DNA of 64,000 nt, from NCBI RefSeq assembly GCF_000344805.1, contig NC_020453.1:1798001-1862000 (forward strand). Reading direction: 5' to 3'. The position numbers and the translations under genes are program-made. Of this stretch, positions 26,192 to 34,861 are shown piece after piece. How positions within the stretch are numbered: position 1 is the stretch's first letter; every line of letters starts with the position of its first letter. The stretch comes from Bradyrhizobium oligotrophicum S58. Its GTDB lineage: Bacteria; Pseudomonadota; Alphaproteobacteria; Rhizobiales; Xanthobacteraceae. A model generated the notes under the pieces. It saw nothing but the letters and a program-made list of their open reading frames with translations. It was not told the origin of the DNA and searched no databases.

Positions 26192-26212
26192 TTCGTCATA
26201 GCCTATGACGAA
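26192..26212. promoter_or_regulatory. 21-bp palindromic operator candidate
   Basis: Perfect 10-bp arms TTCGTCATAG and CTATGACGAA around one base, 52-72 bases upstream of the acyl-CoA dehydrogenase start. Size and symmetry fit a TetR- or GntR-type dimer site. No regulator gene of either type is nearby. Confidence 0.7.
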
Positions 26213-26300
26213 GCATGCCACCCTTGGCAAGCAGGGAATGACCACGCCGCGCGCGTCCGGCTCCGCCGCAGCAGCATAGCGCTCGCGCCGCGTTGGCGTT

Positions 26301-26882
26301 CTAGCTGACGGGAAATCCGAGATGGGCGCGAAGACGGTTCTTCAGGAATACGCCGTCGCGCGGCGGCAGGGCACGGTCGACATGATCGGTCGAGATCGCG
26401 ACGCGGACGAAATGCGGACCCTGCAGATCGTGCAGCTTCGGCCGGAAGGCGTCGAGCGCAGCACGCGTTTCGATCGTGCTCACCGAGGGGAAGCCGGCGC
26501 CGGCAGCGATCAGCTCCAGCCTGGCGCCGAGCCCTGAATGGCTCATCTGCATGCCGGTCTCGCCGAAATGGGCGTTGTCGAGCACGATGATGGAGAGGTT
26601 GTTCGGCTTCTTGGCAGCCGAGGTCGCGAGGCTGCCGAGCCCCATCAGCTGCTCGCCGTCGCCGGTGATGACCGCGACCGGCCGCGATGGCTGCGCCAGC
26701 GCCAGGCCGAGGCCGATCATGACGGCGCCGCCCATCGCGCCCCACAGATAGAAGTTCGCCGGATGGTCGCCGGCAGCGACCACATCGTAGGACGACGAGC
26801 CGAGGCCGCTGACGACCAGCATGTCGCCGCGGTCTGCGAGCAGCGCCTTCACCGCGGCGCGACGATCGAGTGTTGCGCCCAT
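26301..26882 (-). CDS. TPP-dependent 2-oxo acid decarboxylase, beta (cofactor-binding) subunit
   Basis: 193 residues from ATG 26882. It is a single TPP-binding domain with GDGEQLMGLGSLATSAAKKPNNLSIIVLDN, the GDG-x(25)-N cofactor motif. This is the size and form of the beta subunit of sulfopyruvate decarboxylase and the C-terminal part of phosphonopyruvate decarboxylase. GSSSYDVVAAGDHPANFYLWGAMG is typical of that group. The start overlaps the alpha-subunit stop (TGATG), so the two are translationally coupled and should form one enzyme. The substrate is not resolved: no phosphonate or sulfonate genes occur in the window. Confidence 0.88.
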   Translation of the reverse strand: MGATLDRRAAVKALLADRGDMLVVSGLGSSSYDVVAAGDHPANFYLWGAMGGAVMIGLGLALAQPSRPVAVITGDGEQLMGLGSLATSAAKKPNNLSIIVLDNAHFGETGMQMSHSGLGARLELIAAGAGFPSVSTIETRAALDAFRPKLHDLQGPHFVRVAISTDHVDRALPPRDGVFLKNRLRAHLGFPVS

Positions 26883-27427
26883 CACTTGCTCTCCGTCCAC
26901 TTCTTGGCGCCGATCATCCGCTGCGAGATCAGCACCGCGATCGGCTGATCGCTGTCGAAAGCGAGCATGGCCGCAGCCGAGGCGATCTCGCCGGCGTCCT
27001 CGGCACGCTCCAGCCGGAACACCGTGACGCCCATGATCTCGAAGGCGGCCTGCGTCGCCTTGCCCATCGGCACCTGCCACGGATTGAACTCGGCCCATTC
27101 GCCGCGCATGGTCACGAAGGTGAGGAACGGGAAGCGGCAGCTCGCGAGCAGCGACAGCATGTTGACGCAGTTGCCGACGCCGCTCGACTGCATCAGCAGC
27201 ACCGCGCGCTGGCCGCCGAGCCAGGCGCCGGCCGACAGCGCAATGCCTTCCTCCTCGGTGGTCAGCACCGTGGTCGCGATCGCGGGATCGTCATGCGCGA
27301 GACGAATCAGGCGCGAGTGCCCGGCGTCGGGCACGTAGCAGAGCTGCCTGACGTCTGCGGCTTTCAGTGACTCGTAGATGGCAAGCGGCCAGTCGGGGCC
27401 TTTGGTCTGCGTGTCGGATACTGCCAT
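26882..27427 (-). CDS. TPP-dependent 2-oxo acid decarboxylase, alpha subunit
   Basis: 181 residues from ATG 27427, with AAGGA five bases upstream. It is a pyrimidine-binding TPP domain: the catalytic Glu lies in VLTTEEEGIALSAGAWLGG, followed by LLMQSSGVGNCVNMLSLL. The pair mirrors ComD/ComE sulfopyruvate decarboxylase and split phosphonopyruvate decarboxylase. It is first in the two-gene unit and diverges from the small exported gene at 27614. Confidence 0.88.
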   Translation of the reverse strand: MAVSDTQTKGPDWPLAIYESLKAADVRQLCYVPDAGHSRLIRLAHDDPAIATTVLTTEEEGIALSAGAWLGGQRAVLLMQSSGVGNCVNMLSLLASCRFPFLTFVTMRGEWAEFNPWQVPMGKATQAAFEIMGVTVFRLERAEDAGEIASAAAMLAFDSDQPIAVLISQRMIGAKKWTESK

Positions 27428-27613
27428 GATGTCCTTCGGTAAATGAGCACCTGCAAAGGCAAGTGATCGGGTCAAAGCACGCGTTGCGTCTCATCGCATC
27501 AGGTTGACCACGGCCCCCGGAATTTTATGGGCGGCCTGACGCTTGTACTTGCGATCGTGCTCGCTATTCTTCCCGTGTTTGATCTCACATGACATCGCAG
27601 AGGAATGATTTTG

Positions 27614-27868
27614 ATGAAACTGCTTGGTATTTTTCTTGTATCGACCGCGCTCCTCGCTTCCAATGCCGCGAACGCCAGAGAGCGCAGCGACAGTCCGCAC
27701 TCCCAGGCCTGCATGGCCAAGAACGGCTTCACGCTGGAGATGTGGCGTGCACATCGCGCCGGCACCGACGCCCAGGTTCTGAAATACATCATGTGCCGCG
27801 ATCGGGTGTCGAAGGCCCAAGCGCTCGAGATTGGGCGGGCTGACGGTAATTTCAGTCGCGGCTTCTAA
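27614..27868 (+). CDS. Small exported protein of unknown function
   Basis: 84 residues. MKLLGIFLVSTALLASNAANA is a Sec signal peptide. The mature part has two cysteines (QACMAKNG and YIMCRDR) that could form a disulfide, and helical EMWRAHRAG and VSKAQALEIGRADGN segments. AGAGGA lies nine bases before ATG 27614, which favours it over ATG 27605. I do not recognise a family. Confidence 0.75.
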   Translation: MKLLGIFLVSTALLASNAANARERSDSPHSQACMAKNGFTLEMWRAHRAGTDAQVLKYIMCRDRVSKAQALEIGRADGNFSRGF

Positions 27869-27933
27869 CTCGAATCGCGCCCCCCGGTCGCGACGACGGG
27901 TGATCGAACAAGTGGGGGCCTCAGGCGTGGCCC

Positions 27934-29205
27934 TCACCCCGGAATCCTCACAGGCAGCGACTCGTAGCCTCGCACGAAGCTGGAATAGACCCGCTTCGGC
28001 TCGCCGACGACCTCGATGCGGTCGAAGCGCTTGAGGATCTCCTGCCAGACGATGCGCAGCTGCAGCTCGGCGAGCCGCATGCCGACGCAGCGGTGGATGC
28101 CGAAGCCGAACGACAGATGGATGCGCGGCCGCTTGCGGTCGATGATGAAGGCGTCGGGGTTCTCGATCACCTCCTCGTCGCGGTTGCCCGAGACGTACCA
28201 CATCACGACGCGGTCGCCCTTTTTGATTGTCTTTCCGCCGAGCTCGGTATCGACAAGCGCGGTGCGGCGCATATGCGCGAGCGGGGTCTGCCAGCGGATC
28301 ACCTCGGGCACCATGGTCTCGACCAGCGCCGGATTGTCGCGCAGCTTCTGATACTCGGCCGGGTTCTCGTTCAGCGCCAGCACCGAGGCGGTCATCGAAT
28401 TGCGCGTGGTGTCGTTGCCGCCGACGATGAGCAGGATCAGATTGCCCATCAGATTGTCCGGCGTCATGTGACGGGTCGCCTCGCTGTGCGCCATCATCGA
28501 GATCAGGTCGCGGCCCGGCTCGGCCTGGCGCGCCTTCCACATCCGGCCGAACGTCTCGGCGCATTCGGCGAGCTCGCGCCGGCGCTCCTCCTCCGAAGAG
28601 ACGATGCCGCTCTTGGGCAGCGCGGTCGAGACGTCCGACCAGCGCGTCAGCTTGCGCCGTTCCTCGAACGGGAAGTCGAACAGCGTTGCCAGCATCTGCG
28701 TCGTCAGCTCGATCGAGACCTTCTCGACCCAGTTGAAGGTTTCGTTGCGCGGCAACGCATCGAGCACCTTGGCCGAGCGCTGCCGGATCAGCACAGCAAG
28801 CTCGTCGAGATGATCTGGCGTGAACATCGGCGACACGGTCTTGCGCTGCTCGCCATGAACAGGCTCGTCCATCGCGATGAAGCTCGGCCACTCATAGCCG
28901 GGTGCCACGTCACGGATGGTGATTCCGCCGTGACTGACGTCGGACGAGAAGATCGCGTGGTTGGTGTCGACATGCATGATGTCGTGGTAGCGCGTCACAG
29001 ACCAGTAGGGCTCGATCGGCGCCTTGGTGCAGTAGTGCACCGGCGCCTCCTTGCGCAGCCGCTCGAACCATGGCCAGATCGTGTCGTTCTGGAACAGCCT
29101 GGGCGCGCCGGGATGGAAGTCCTCGATCGGCGTCGAATAGGCCTCGAGCCGCGCGTCGCGCAGCCGATCGGCGTGGTCGGAACGTAGCGCGGCCTGGACG
29201 GTCAT
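27934..29205 (-). CDS. Cytochrome P450, CYP153-like
   Basis: 423 residues from ATG 29205 (AAGGA six bases upstream). P450 landmarks are the I-helix GGNDTTRN, the K-helix ExxR in VPEVIRWQTPLAHMRR and the haem-thiolate loop FGFGIHRCVG with C373. The WYVSGNRDEEVI segment and the whole C-terminal third match my recollection of bacterial CYP153 alkane/fatty-acid terminal hydroxylases. The enzyme would insert oxygen into a terminal or near-terminal C-H bond, using electrons from a ferredoxin and reductase that are not encoded here. It is a close paralogue of the next P450 upstream. Confidence 0.93.
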   Translation of the reverse strand: MTVQAALRSDHADRLRDARLEAYSTPIEDFHPGAPRLFQNDTIWPWFERLRKEAPVHYCTKAPIEPYWSVTRYHDIMHVDTNHAIFSSDVSHGGITIRDVAPGYEWPSFIAMDEPVHGEQRKTVSPMFTPDHLDELAVLIRQRSAKVLDALPRNETFNWVEKVSIELTTQMLATLFDFPFEERRKLTRWSDVSTALPKSGIVSSEEERRRELAECAETFGRMWKARQAEPGRDLISMMAHSEATRHMTPDNLMGNLILLIVGGNDTTRNSMTASVLALNENPAEYQKLRDNPALVETMVPEVIRWQTPLAHMRRTALVDTELGGKTIKKGDRVVMWYVSGNRDEEVIENPDAFIIDRKRPRIHLSFGFGIHRCVGMRLAELQLRIVWQEILKRFDRIEVVGEPKRVYSSFVRGYESLPVRIPG

Positions 29206-29276
29206 GGAGGGTCCTTTTCTGAATACTTGCTCAACAATCGAGATGAGCTGCCCGCCTTCGTCGCGACCAGGATGCG

Positions 29277-29379
29277 CAGGGTGGGCAAAGCGAAGCGTGC
29301 CCACCGCGTTTCGCGCCGATCGAAAGATGGTGGGCACAGCGTTCGCGCGATGCGCAAACGCCTTTGCCCACCCTACAGG
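29277..29379. repeat. Palindromic intergenic repeat between the two P450 genes
   Basis: Terminal 13-bp arms AGGGTGGGCAAAG (29278-29290) and CTTTGCCCACCCT (29362-29374) are exact complements. Internal copies of the GTGGGCA motif occur at 29300 and 29330. A different family from the element at 14571. Confidence 0.8.
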
Positions 29380-29415
29380 ACCGCTCGTGCCGCATCGAAT
29401 CGTCTCCAAACAAAT

Positions 29416-30711
29416 CTACACCGCGATCCGCACCGGCAATGTCTCATATCCCTTCACGAAGCTCGAATAGACCCGCTTCGGCTCGTCCATCACGTCGATA
29501 TGATCGAATCGCCTGAGGATTTCCTCCCAGATAATCTTGAGTTGCAACTCGGCCAATCGCAAGCCGACGCAGCGGTGGATGCCGAAGCCGAACGACAGAT
29601 GCTGGCGCGGCCTGATGCGGTCGATGATGAAGTCGTAGGGGCGCTCGATCGAGGTCTCGTCGCGGTTGCCCGAGACATACCACATCACCACCTTGTCGCC
29701 CTTCCTGATCTGCCTGCCGCGGAACTCGAAGTCTTCGAGCGCGGTGCGGCGCATGTGGGCGAGCGGCGTCTGCCAGCGGATGACCTCGGGCACGAAACTG
29801 TCGATCAGGGCCGGGTTGTCCTTGAGCTTGCGATATTGTTCCGGGTGCTGGCTCAGGGCGTAGATGCTGCCCGACATCGTATTGCGCGTGGTGTCGTTGC
29901 CGCCGACGATCAGCAGCACGAGATTGCCGAGGAAGTTCTTCGGGTCCATGTTCCGTGTGGCCTCGCTATGGGCCATCATCGACAGCAGGTCGCTCTTCGG
30001 CGGCTGACTGGCGCGCTCCTGCCAGAGCCGGGCGAAATAGCGGGCGCACTCCATCAGCTCGGCCTGACGCTCGTCCTCGGTCGCCACCAGCCCGTCGGGG
30101 CCGGGGATCGTGGTCGCGATGTCCGACCAGCGCGTCAGCTTGCGGCGGTCCTCCCAAGGGAAGTCGAACAGCACGGCCAGCATCTGCGTGGTCAATTCGA
30201 TCGAGACGCGGTCGACCCAGTCGAACACCTCGCCAACAGGCAGATTGTCCAGGCACTCGGCGGAGCGCTTGCGGATGTTGATGGCGAGCTCGTCGAGATG
30301 CGTCGGCGTGAACATCGGCGCCACGGTCTTGCGTTGTGCGGCGTGGCGCGGCGGGTCCATCGCGATGAAGCTCTCGCGGCGCAACTCGGGATCGACGTCG
30401 CGGATGGTGATGCCGCCGAGCGCGGAGGCCGAGGAGAACACAGCGTGATTGGTCTCGATCTCCATGATGTCGTCATAGCGGGTGATCGACCAGTAGGGAC
30501 CGAACATCGAGTTCTTGCAGTAGTGCACCGGCTCTTCGCGGCGCAGCCTGTCGAAATAGGGCCAGTGCGTGTCGGTGCGGAACAGCTCGGGATGACCGGG
30601 ATCGAATTCCGCCAGCGGCAGCGATGCGGCGCGGCTCGCGGCCTCGTCGATGGCGGGCTTGCCCGTCGCGGCATGCCGGCGTGTCTCGGCCGTAATGGTG
30701 GACCCGTGCAT
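29416..30711 (-). CDS. Cytochrome P450, CYP153-like (tandem paralogue)
   Basis: 431 residues, with GGGAG seven bases before ATG 30711. Landmarks are the I-helix GGNDTTRN, VPEVIRWQTPLAHMRR, WYVSGNRDETSI and FGFGIHRCVG with C381. Long identical stretches with the neighbour (for example MMAHSEATR and SIELTTQMLA) show a tandem duplication. Differences are concentrated at the N-terminus and in the B-C and F-G loop regions, as expected for a change in substrate range. It diverges from the isovaleryl-CoA dehydrogenase gene, so products of P450 hydroxylation and branched acyl-CoA oxidation may be metabolically linked. Confidence 0.93.
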   Translation of the reverse strand: MHGSTITAETRRHAATGKPAIDEAASRAASLPLAEFDPGHPELFRTDTHWPYFDRLRREEPVHYCKNSMFGPYWSITRYDDIMEIETNHAVFSSASALGGITIRDVDPELRRESFIAMDPPRHAAQRKTVAPMFTPTHLDELAINIRKRSAECLDNLPVGEVFDWVDRVSIELTTQMLAVLFDFPWEDRRKLTRWSDIATTIPGPDGLVATEDERQAELMECARYFARLWQERASQPPKSDLLSMMAHSEATRNMDPKNFLGNLVLLIVGGNDTTRNTMSGSIYALSQHPEQYRKLKDNPALIDSFVPEVIRWQTPLAHMRRTALEDFEFRGRQIRKGDKVVMWYVSGNRDETSIERPYDFIIDRIRPRQHLSFGFGIHRCVGLRLAELQLKIIWEEILRRFDHIDVMDEPKRVYSSFVKGYETLPVRIAV

Positions 30712-30935
30712 GGACGTCTCCCTGATGACCGGATTCTCGGTGCCCGGCGATACTTGACGCGATTACATCCTGCCCGGGAGTGCGGGGCAAGCGCGGAGTT
30801 TGACGGGGCAGGCTGGGAAGGTCTTGCGTCGGAACGCTGGTGTCTGGCGGGACGCAGGGCGTGACAAGCGCCACGGCACGGAATATGGCTGTGGGCGATT
30901 GTTGCAAAGCAGAAGAATAGCAGGAGGCCGCCACC

Positions 30936-32108
30936 ATGATCGCCAACGCGCAGCGCATGTTCAATTTCGATCTCGGCGAGACGGCGGACGCGATCCGCGA
31001 GACGGTGGCCAGCTTTTCGCAAGAGCAAATCGCGCCGCGCGCAGCCGAGATCGACCGCTCCAACCAGTTTCCGCGCGACCTCTGGCCCAGGATCGGCGAG
31101 CTCGGCCTGCACGGCATCACGGTCGAAGAGGAGTATGGCGGCGCGGGCCTGGGCTATCTCGAACACTGCATCGCCATGGAGGAGATCTCGCGCGCATCGG
31201 CCTCGGTCGGCCTGTCCTACGGCGCCCACTCCAACCTCTGTGTCAACCAGATCCGCCGCAATGGCAACGAGGCGCAGAAGCGCAAATATCTGCCCAAGCT
31301 GATCTCGGGTGAGCATGTCGGCTCGCTGGCGATGTCCGAGCCGCAGGCCGGCTCCGATGTCGTCTCGATGAAGACGCGCGCCGACAAGAAGGGTGACCGC
31401 TTCGTCCTCAACGGCAACAAGATGTGGATCACCAACGGACCGGTGGCGGAAACGCTGGTGGTCTACGCCAAGACCGATCCGCAAGGTGGGCCGCGCGGCA
31501 TCACCGCCTTCCTGATCGAGAAGGGCATGAAAGGTTTCTCGACCGCGCAGAAGCTCGACAAGCTCGGCATGCGCGGCTCCGACACCTGCGAGCTGGTGTT
31601 CGAGGATTGCGAGGTGCCGGAGGAGAACGTGCTGGGCCAGGTCGGCCGCGGCGTCAACGTGCTGATGTCAGGTCTCGACTACGAGCGCGCCGTGCTCGCC
31701 GCGGGTCCTCTCGGCATCATGCAGGCCTGCATGGACGCCGTGCTGCCCTACGTCCATGAGCGCAAGCAGTTCGGCCAGCCGATCGGCACCTTCCAGCTGG
31801 TGCAGGGCAAGGTCGCCGACATGTACACGACCATGAATGCCGCGCGCGCCTATGTCTATGCGGTGGCCAAGGCCTGCGATCGCGGCGAGACCACGCGCGA
31901 GGACGCGGCGGGGGCCATCCTGTTCGCGGCGGAAAAGGCGACGCAGTGCGCGCTCGATGCGATCCAGCTGCTCGGCGGCAACGGCTACATCAACGACTAT
32001 TCGACCGGGCGGCTGCTGCGCGACGCCAAGCTCTACGAGATCGGCGCCGGCACCAGCGAAATCCGGCGCATGCTGATCGGGCGGGAATTGTTCGACAAGA
32101 CGTCCTGA
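30936..32108 (+). CDS. ivd: Isovaleryl-CoA dehydrogenase
   Basis: 390 residues, preceded by AGGAGG. The catalytic Glu sits in the helix-G motif [14 protein letters not shown] (E250), matching the unusual position of the base in isovaleryl-CoA dehydrogenase. The C-terminal loop reads [19 protein letters not shown], with Ala where other ACADs have Glu. FAD-contacting [15 protein letters not shown] and [17 protein letters not shown] are also standard. It oxidises isovaleryl-CoA to 3-methylcrotonyl-CoA in leucine breakdown. The usual partners (methylcrotonyl-CoA carboxylase, hydroxymethylglutaryl-CoA lyase) are not downstream in this window. Confidence 0.93.
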   Translation: MIANAQRMFNFDLGETADAIRETVASFSQEQIAPRAAEIDRSNQFPRDLWPRIGELGLHGITVEEEYGGAGLGYLEHCIAMEEISRASASVGLSYGAHSNLCVNQIRRNGNEAQKRKYLPKLISGEHVGSLAMSEPQAGSDVVSMKTRADKKGDRFVLNGNKMWITNGPVAETLVVYAKTDPQGGPRGITAFLIEKGMKGFSTAQKLDKLGMRGSDTCELVFEDCEVPEENVLGQVGRGVNVLMSGLDYERAVLAAGPLGIMQACMDAVLPYVHERKQFGQPIGTFQLVQGKVADMYTTMNAARAYVYAVAKACDRGETTREDAAGAILFAAEKATQCALDAIQLLGGNGYINDYSTGRLLRDAKLYEIGAGTSEIRRMLIGRELFDKTS

Positions 32109-32310
32109 CGCTCTGGTCCGGGGCTGCGCTGCGGCGGACAAAGCGTTCGCCAACCGGCCATTGCAGATATTTTATTCAATGTCGTCCCGGCCGGTGTTTT
32201 TTTCCGGCCGACTTGCGTAGAAAATGCGTCACAGGTGAACCTCGGAGTCGCCCCGGCGACAAACAGCCGAGGCATATTGTATGTCATTGCGTGTGTCGGA
32301 GGCATAGACC

Positions 32311-33537
32311 GTGAACCAGATGAGCTACGTTCCGGAGCAGCCGCCGCCGCTTCCGCCTCTGCCCGCACTCTTTTCCGGCGCCCGTCGTGAATTCTTCAAG
32401 CTCGCCAGCCGGGGGGCGGCTCTCGAGCTGATCACGCTGGGCTTCTACCGGTTCTGGCTCGCCACCGACATCCGCCGTCATCTGTGGGTCAATACGGCGG
32501 TCGATGGCGATGCCGCCGAATACACCGGGCGCGGCAAGGAGCTCCTGATCGGCTTCCTGTTCGCGATGGCGATCCTGGTCCCGATTTATCTCGCCTATTT
32601 CGCCGTCGGCGTCGAAGCCGAGCGCTATCAGGGATTCGCCAGCGTGCCGCTGGTGATTGCCTTCTATGCATTCGGCCAGTTTGCGATCTACCGCGCGCGG
32701 CGCTACCGGCTGACGCGTACGGTGTGGCGCGGCGTCCGGTTCTGGATGGACGGCTCGGGCTGGGCCTATGCCGGACGCGCCATGCTGTGGACGCTGCTGG
32801 CGGTGGTCACGCTGGGACTGGCGTGGCCGTGGCGGGAGGCCGCGCTTGAGCGCTACAAGATGCAGCACTCGTTTTATGGCGACCTGCGCGGTGATTTCGA
32901 AGGACGCGGCTGGGAGTTCTTCAAGCGGGCGTGGTATCTGTGGCTGGCGCCGCCAGCGGCGGCTGGTGCCGTTGCGCTGCTGATGCATCTGGCCTTCAAC
33001 TCCGGCGGCTGGCCATCGGCGAGCGTCGCTGGCACCTTCTCGGCCATCATTCTTCTGGTGCTCGCGCCGTTTCTGTTTGCTCATTTCAAAGCGGTCGAGT
33101 GGCGATGGTGGCTGTCAGGCATCCGCTTTGGCGAAGTGCGCCTCGAATCGACCCTTCCCGGCGACGCCTTCTACGCCCTGTACTGGAAGGTGATCGCCTG
33201 GTTCGTCCTGCTCTCGATCGCCTCCACCATCTATTTCAGCGCGGTGATCGCGGTGACCGCGCGACTGCTGGGGCCGGATGGTGGCGGTTTGCAGCAAATG
33301 CAATCCTTGTCCAACCAGATCCCGATGCTGGTCGCGATCGGGCTCGGCTACATCATCTGGATTCTGGCGCTCAATGTCGTGATGCGCCTCTATCTCGTGC
33401 GCGACATCTGGGCGACCGTGCTGGACTCGGTGCAGGTGCACGGCATCGAGGCCATGGCCAACGTCGCCGCCAAGGGCGATCTGGCGAGCGCGCTCGGCGA
33501 AGGGTTTGCCGATGGACTCGACGTCGCCGGATTCTGA
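32311..33537 (+). CDS. DUF898 (YjgN-like) inner-membrane protein
   Basis: 408 residues starting at GTG 32311, with GGAGG eight bases upstream. Several repeats of a membrane unit are visible, each beginning with an F...L..LG.Y.FW or LALAWPW-type motif (LITLGFYRFWLATDIRRHLW, LLAVVTLGLAWPWREAALERYKM). This is the hallmark of DUF898/YjgN. About eight membrane helices in total. Function unknown; a transport or lipid-related role is only a guess. The end overlaps the M48 protease gene by 26 bases, so the two are one unit. Confidence 0.88.
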   Translation: MNQMSYVPEQPPPLPPLPALFSGARREFFKLASRGAALELITLGFYRFWLATDIRRHLWVNTAVDGDAAEYTGRGKELLIGFLFAMAILVPIYLAYFAVGVEAERYQGFASVPLVIAFYAFGQFAIYRARRYRLTRTVWRGVRFWMDGSGWAYAGRAMLWTLLAVVTLGLAWPWREAALERYKMQHSFYGDLRGDFEGRGWEFFKRAWYLWLAPPAAAGAVALLMHLAFNSGGWPSASVAGTFSAIILLVLAPFLFAHFKAVEWRWWLSGIRFGEVRLESTLPGDAFYALYWKVIAWFVLLSIASTIYFSAVIAVTARLLGPDGGGLQQMQSLSNQIPMLVAIGLGYIIWILALNVVMRLYLVRDIWATVLDSVQVHGIEAMANVAAKGDLASALGEGFADGLDVAGF

Positions 33538-34642
33538 GCCCGGGCGCGGTGCGCCGGGCGAGCAGGAGCGGGCCGCTGCTCAGCTGGGCGGCTCTGCGAC
33601 CTATTTCGACGGGCTGTCGAACCGGCGGCAGATCGTCACGATCGGTTTCGCCAATCAGCTGGTGATGCGCAGCGCCGACAATTTCGTCTCCTGGCCCTAT
33701 GAGGACATCCGCCGGGTCGACGGGCCGAGCGGAACGCTGCGCGTCAGCTGCCTGTCGGCCTCGCCGCTGGCGCGGCTCGAGATCCGCGATCCCGCTGTCG
33801 CGGCCGAACTGGCCGCGCGCTGCAGCGACATCGACCAGAACAGCCTCACCCGCGGTGCGATCGCTCGCATCATCGGCTGGTCGCTGGCGGCGGCGGCCTC
33901 GATCGTTGCGATCGTGCTGGTCGTGATTCCATTTGCCGCCGACCGGCTGACGCCATTGGTGCCGCCGGCGATGGAGCGGCATCTCGGCGAGGCCGCCGTG
34001 GTGCAGATCCAGACGGTGTTCGGCGACAAGGTCTGCGGCGAGACGGCCGGGCAGACCGCATTCGCCAAGCTCGTCACGGCGCTGCGCAAGCCCGCCGGCC
34101 TCGACGACAGCATCGCATCGCAGGTCGTGGACACGCCGATTCCGAATGCCTTCGCGCTGCCGGGCGGGCGGTTCTTCCTGTTGCGGGGGCTGCTCGACAA
34201 GGCCGACGATCCGGATGAGGTCGCCGGCATCCTGGCGCATGAGCTCGGCCATCTGAAGCATCGCGACAATCTGCGGCAGCTGATCCACAATGGCGGCAGC
34301 TCGTTCCTGATCGGCTTGTTGTTCGGTGACGTCACCGGCGCGGGCGCGGCGGTGTTCGCCTCGCGCACCATGATCAACGCCTCCTATTCGCGCGAGGCGG
34401 AGGAGGCGGCCGACAGTTTCGCCATCGATGTGATGCACAAGCTCGGCCGGCCGACCCGGCCGATGGGCGAATTGATGTTCCGCATCACCGGCAAGGAGGA
34501 CGGCAAGCGCCCGTCGCTCTGGGCAAGCCATCCGCTGACCGAAGACCGCCTCGCCCGCATGCGCGCCGCAGACCGTCCGGCAAGCGGGCCGCCGCTGTTG
34601 AGCGCGGACGAGTGGCGGGCGCTGAAGGGGATTTGTCACTAA
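33512..34642 (+). CDS. M48 family zinc metalloprotease, membrane-anchored
   Basis: 376 residues from ATG 33512 (AAGGG seven bases upstream). Zinc site HELGH at residues 243-247 with a third ligand in SYSREAEEAADSFA (E297, with D301 completing ExxxD), and SHPLTEDR, typical of M48 BepA/LoiP-like proteases. One hydrophobic segment near residues 118-142 should anchor it, with the protease domain in the periplasm. The N-terminal 110 residues (FDGLSNRRQIVTIGF...) are an extra domain often seen in M48 proteins encoded next to DUF898. A role in envelope protein quality control is likely. Confidence 0.92.
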   Translation: MDSTSPDSEPGRGAPGEQERAAAQLGGSATYFDGLSNRRQIVTIGFANQLVMRSADNFVSWPYEDIRRVDGPSGTLRVSCLSASPLARLEIRDPAVAAELAARCSDIDQNSLTRGAIARIIGWSLAAAASIVAIVLVVIPFAADRLTPLVPPAMERHLGEAAVVQIQTVFGDKVCGETAGQTAFAKLVTALRKPAGLDDSIASQVVDTPIPNAFALPGGRFFLLRGLLDKADDPDEVAGILAHELGHLKHRDNLRQLIHNGGSSFLIGLLFGDVTGAGAAVFASRTMINASYSREAEEAADSFAIDVMHKLGRPTRPMGELMFRITGKEDGKRPSLWASHPLTEDRLARMRAADRPASGPPLLSADEWRALKGICH

Positions 34643-34693
34643 GCTTTTGGCTGCTGTCGGCGCTCGATCGACCCGATAGCAGTGCCAAACATT

Positions 34694-34820
34694 CGGTGTC
34701 GTCCCCGCGAACGCAGGAACCCATACGCCGCGGCCCTACAATAAGGCAGACTGAGCGACGCCTTCTTCCAACAAATCGACTCGGTGGTTATGGGTCCATG
34801 CGTTCGCAGGGACGACACCG
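34694..34820. repeat. Palindromic intergenic repeat
   Basis: Terminal 12-bp arms CGGTGTCGTCCC (34694-34705) and GGGACGACACCG (34809-34820) are exact complements; the inner parts CGAACGCAGGAACCCATA and TATGGGTCCATGCGTTCG continue the pairing imperfectly. It fills most of the gap between the protease and the DUF2927 gene. Confidence 0.85.
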
Positions 34821-34861
34821 ATGGTGTTGCAAGAGTTGGGCTAACCGCGACGCCGCGCCCG

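Noticed and set aside
23867..26308. 813-residue plus-strand frame
   Set aside because: Antisense to the CoA transferase and acyl-CoA dehydrogenase, both with clear family motifs.
27589..27843. Frame overlapping the small exported gene
   Set aside because: The alternative frame at 27614 has a signal peptide and a better-placed ribosome-binding site.
32187..32211. Hairpin with a run of T between the isovaleryl-CoA dehydrogenase and DUF898 genes
   Set aside because: The T-run is inside the loop rather than after the stem, so it does not fit a Rho-independent terminator.
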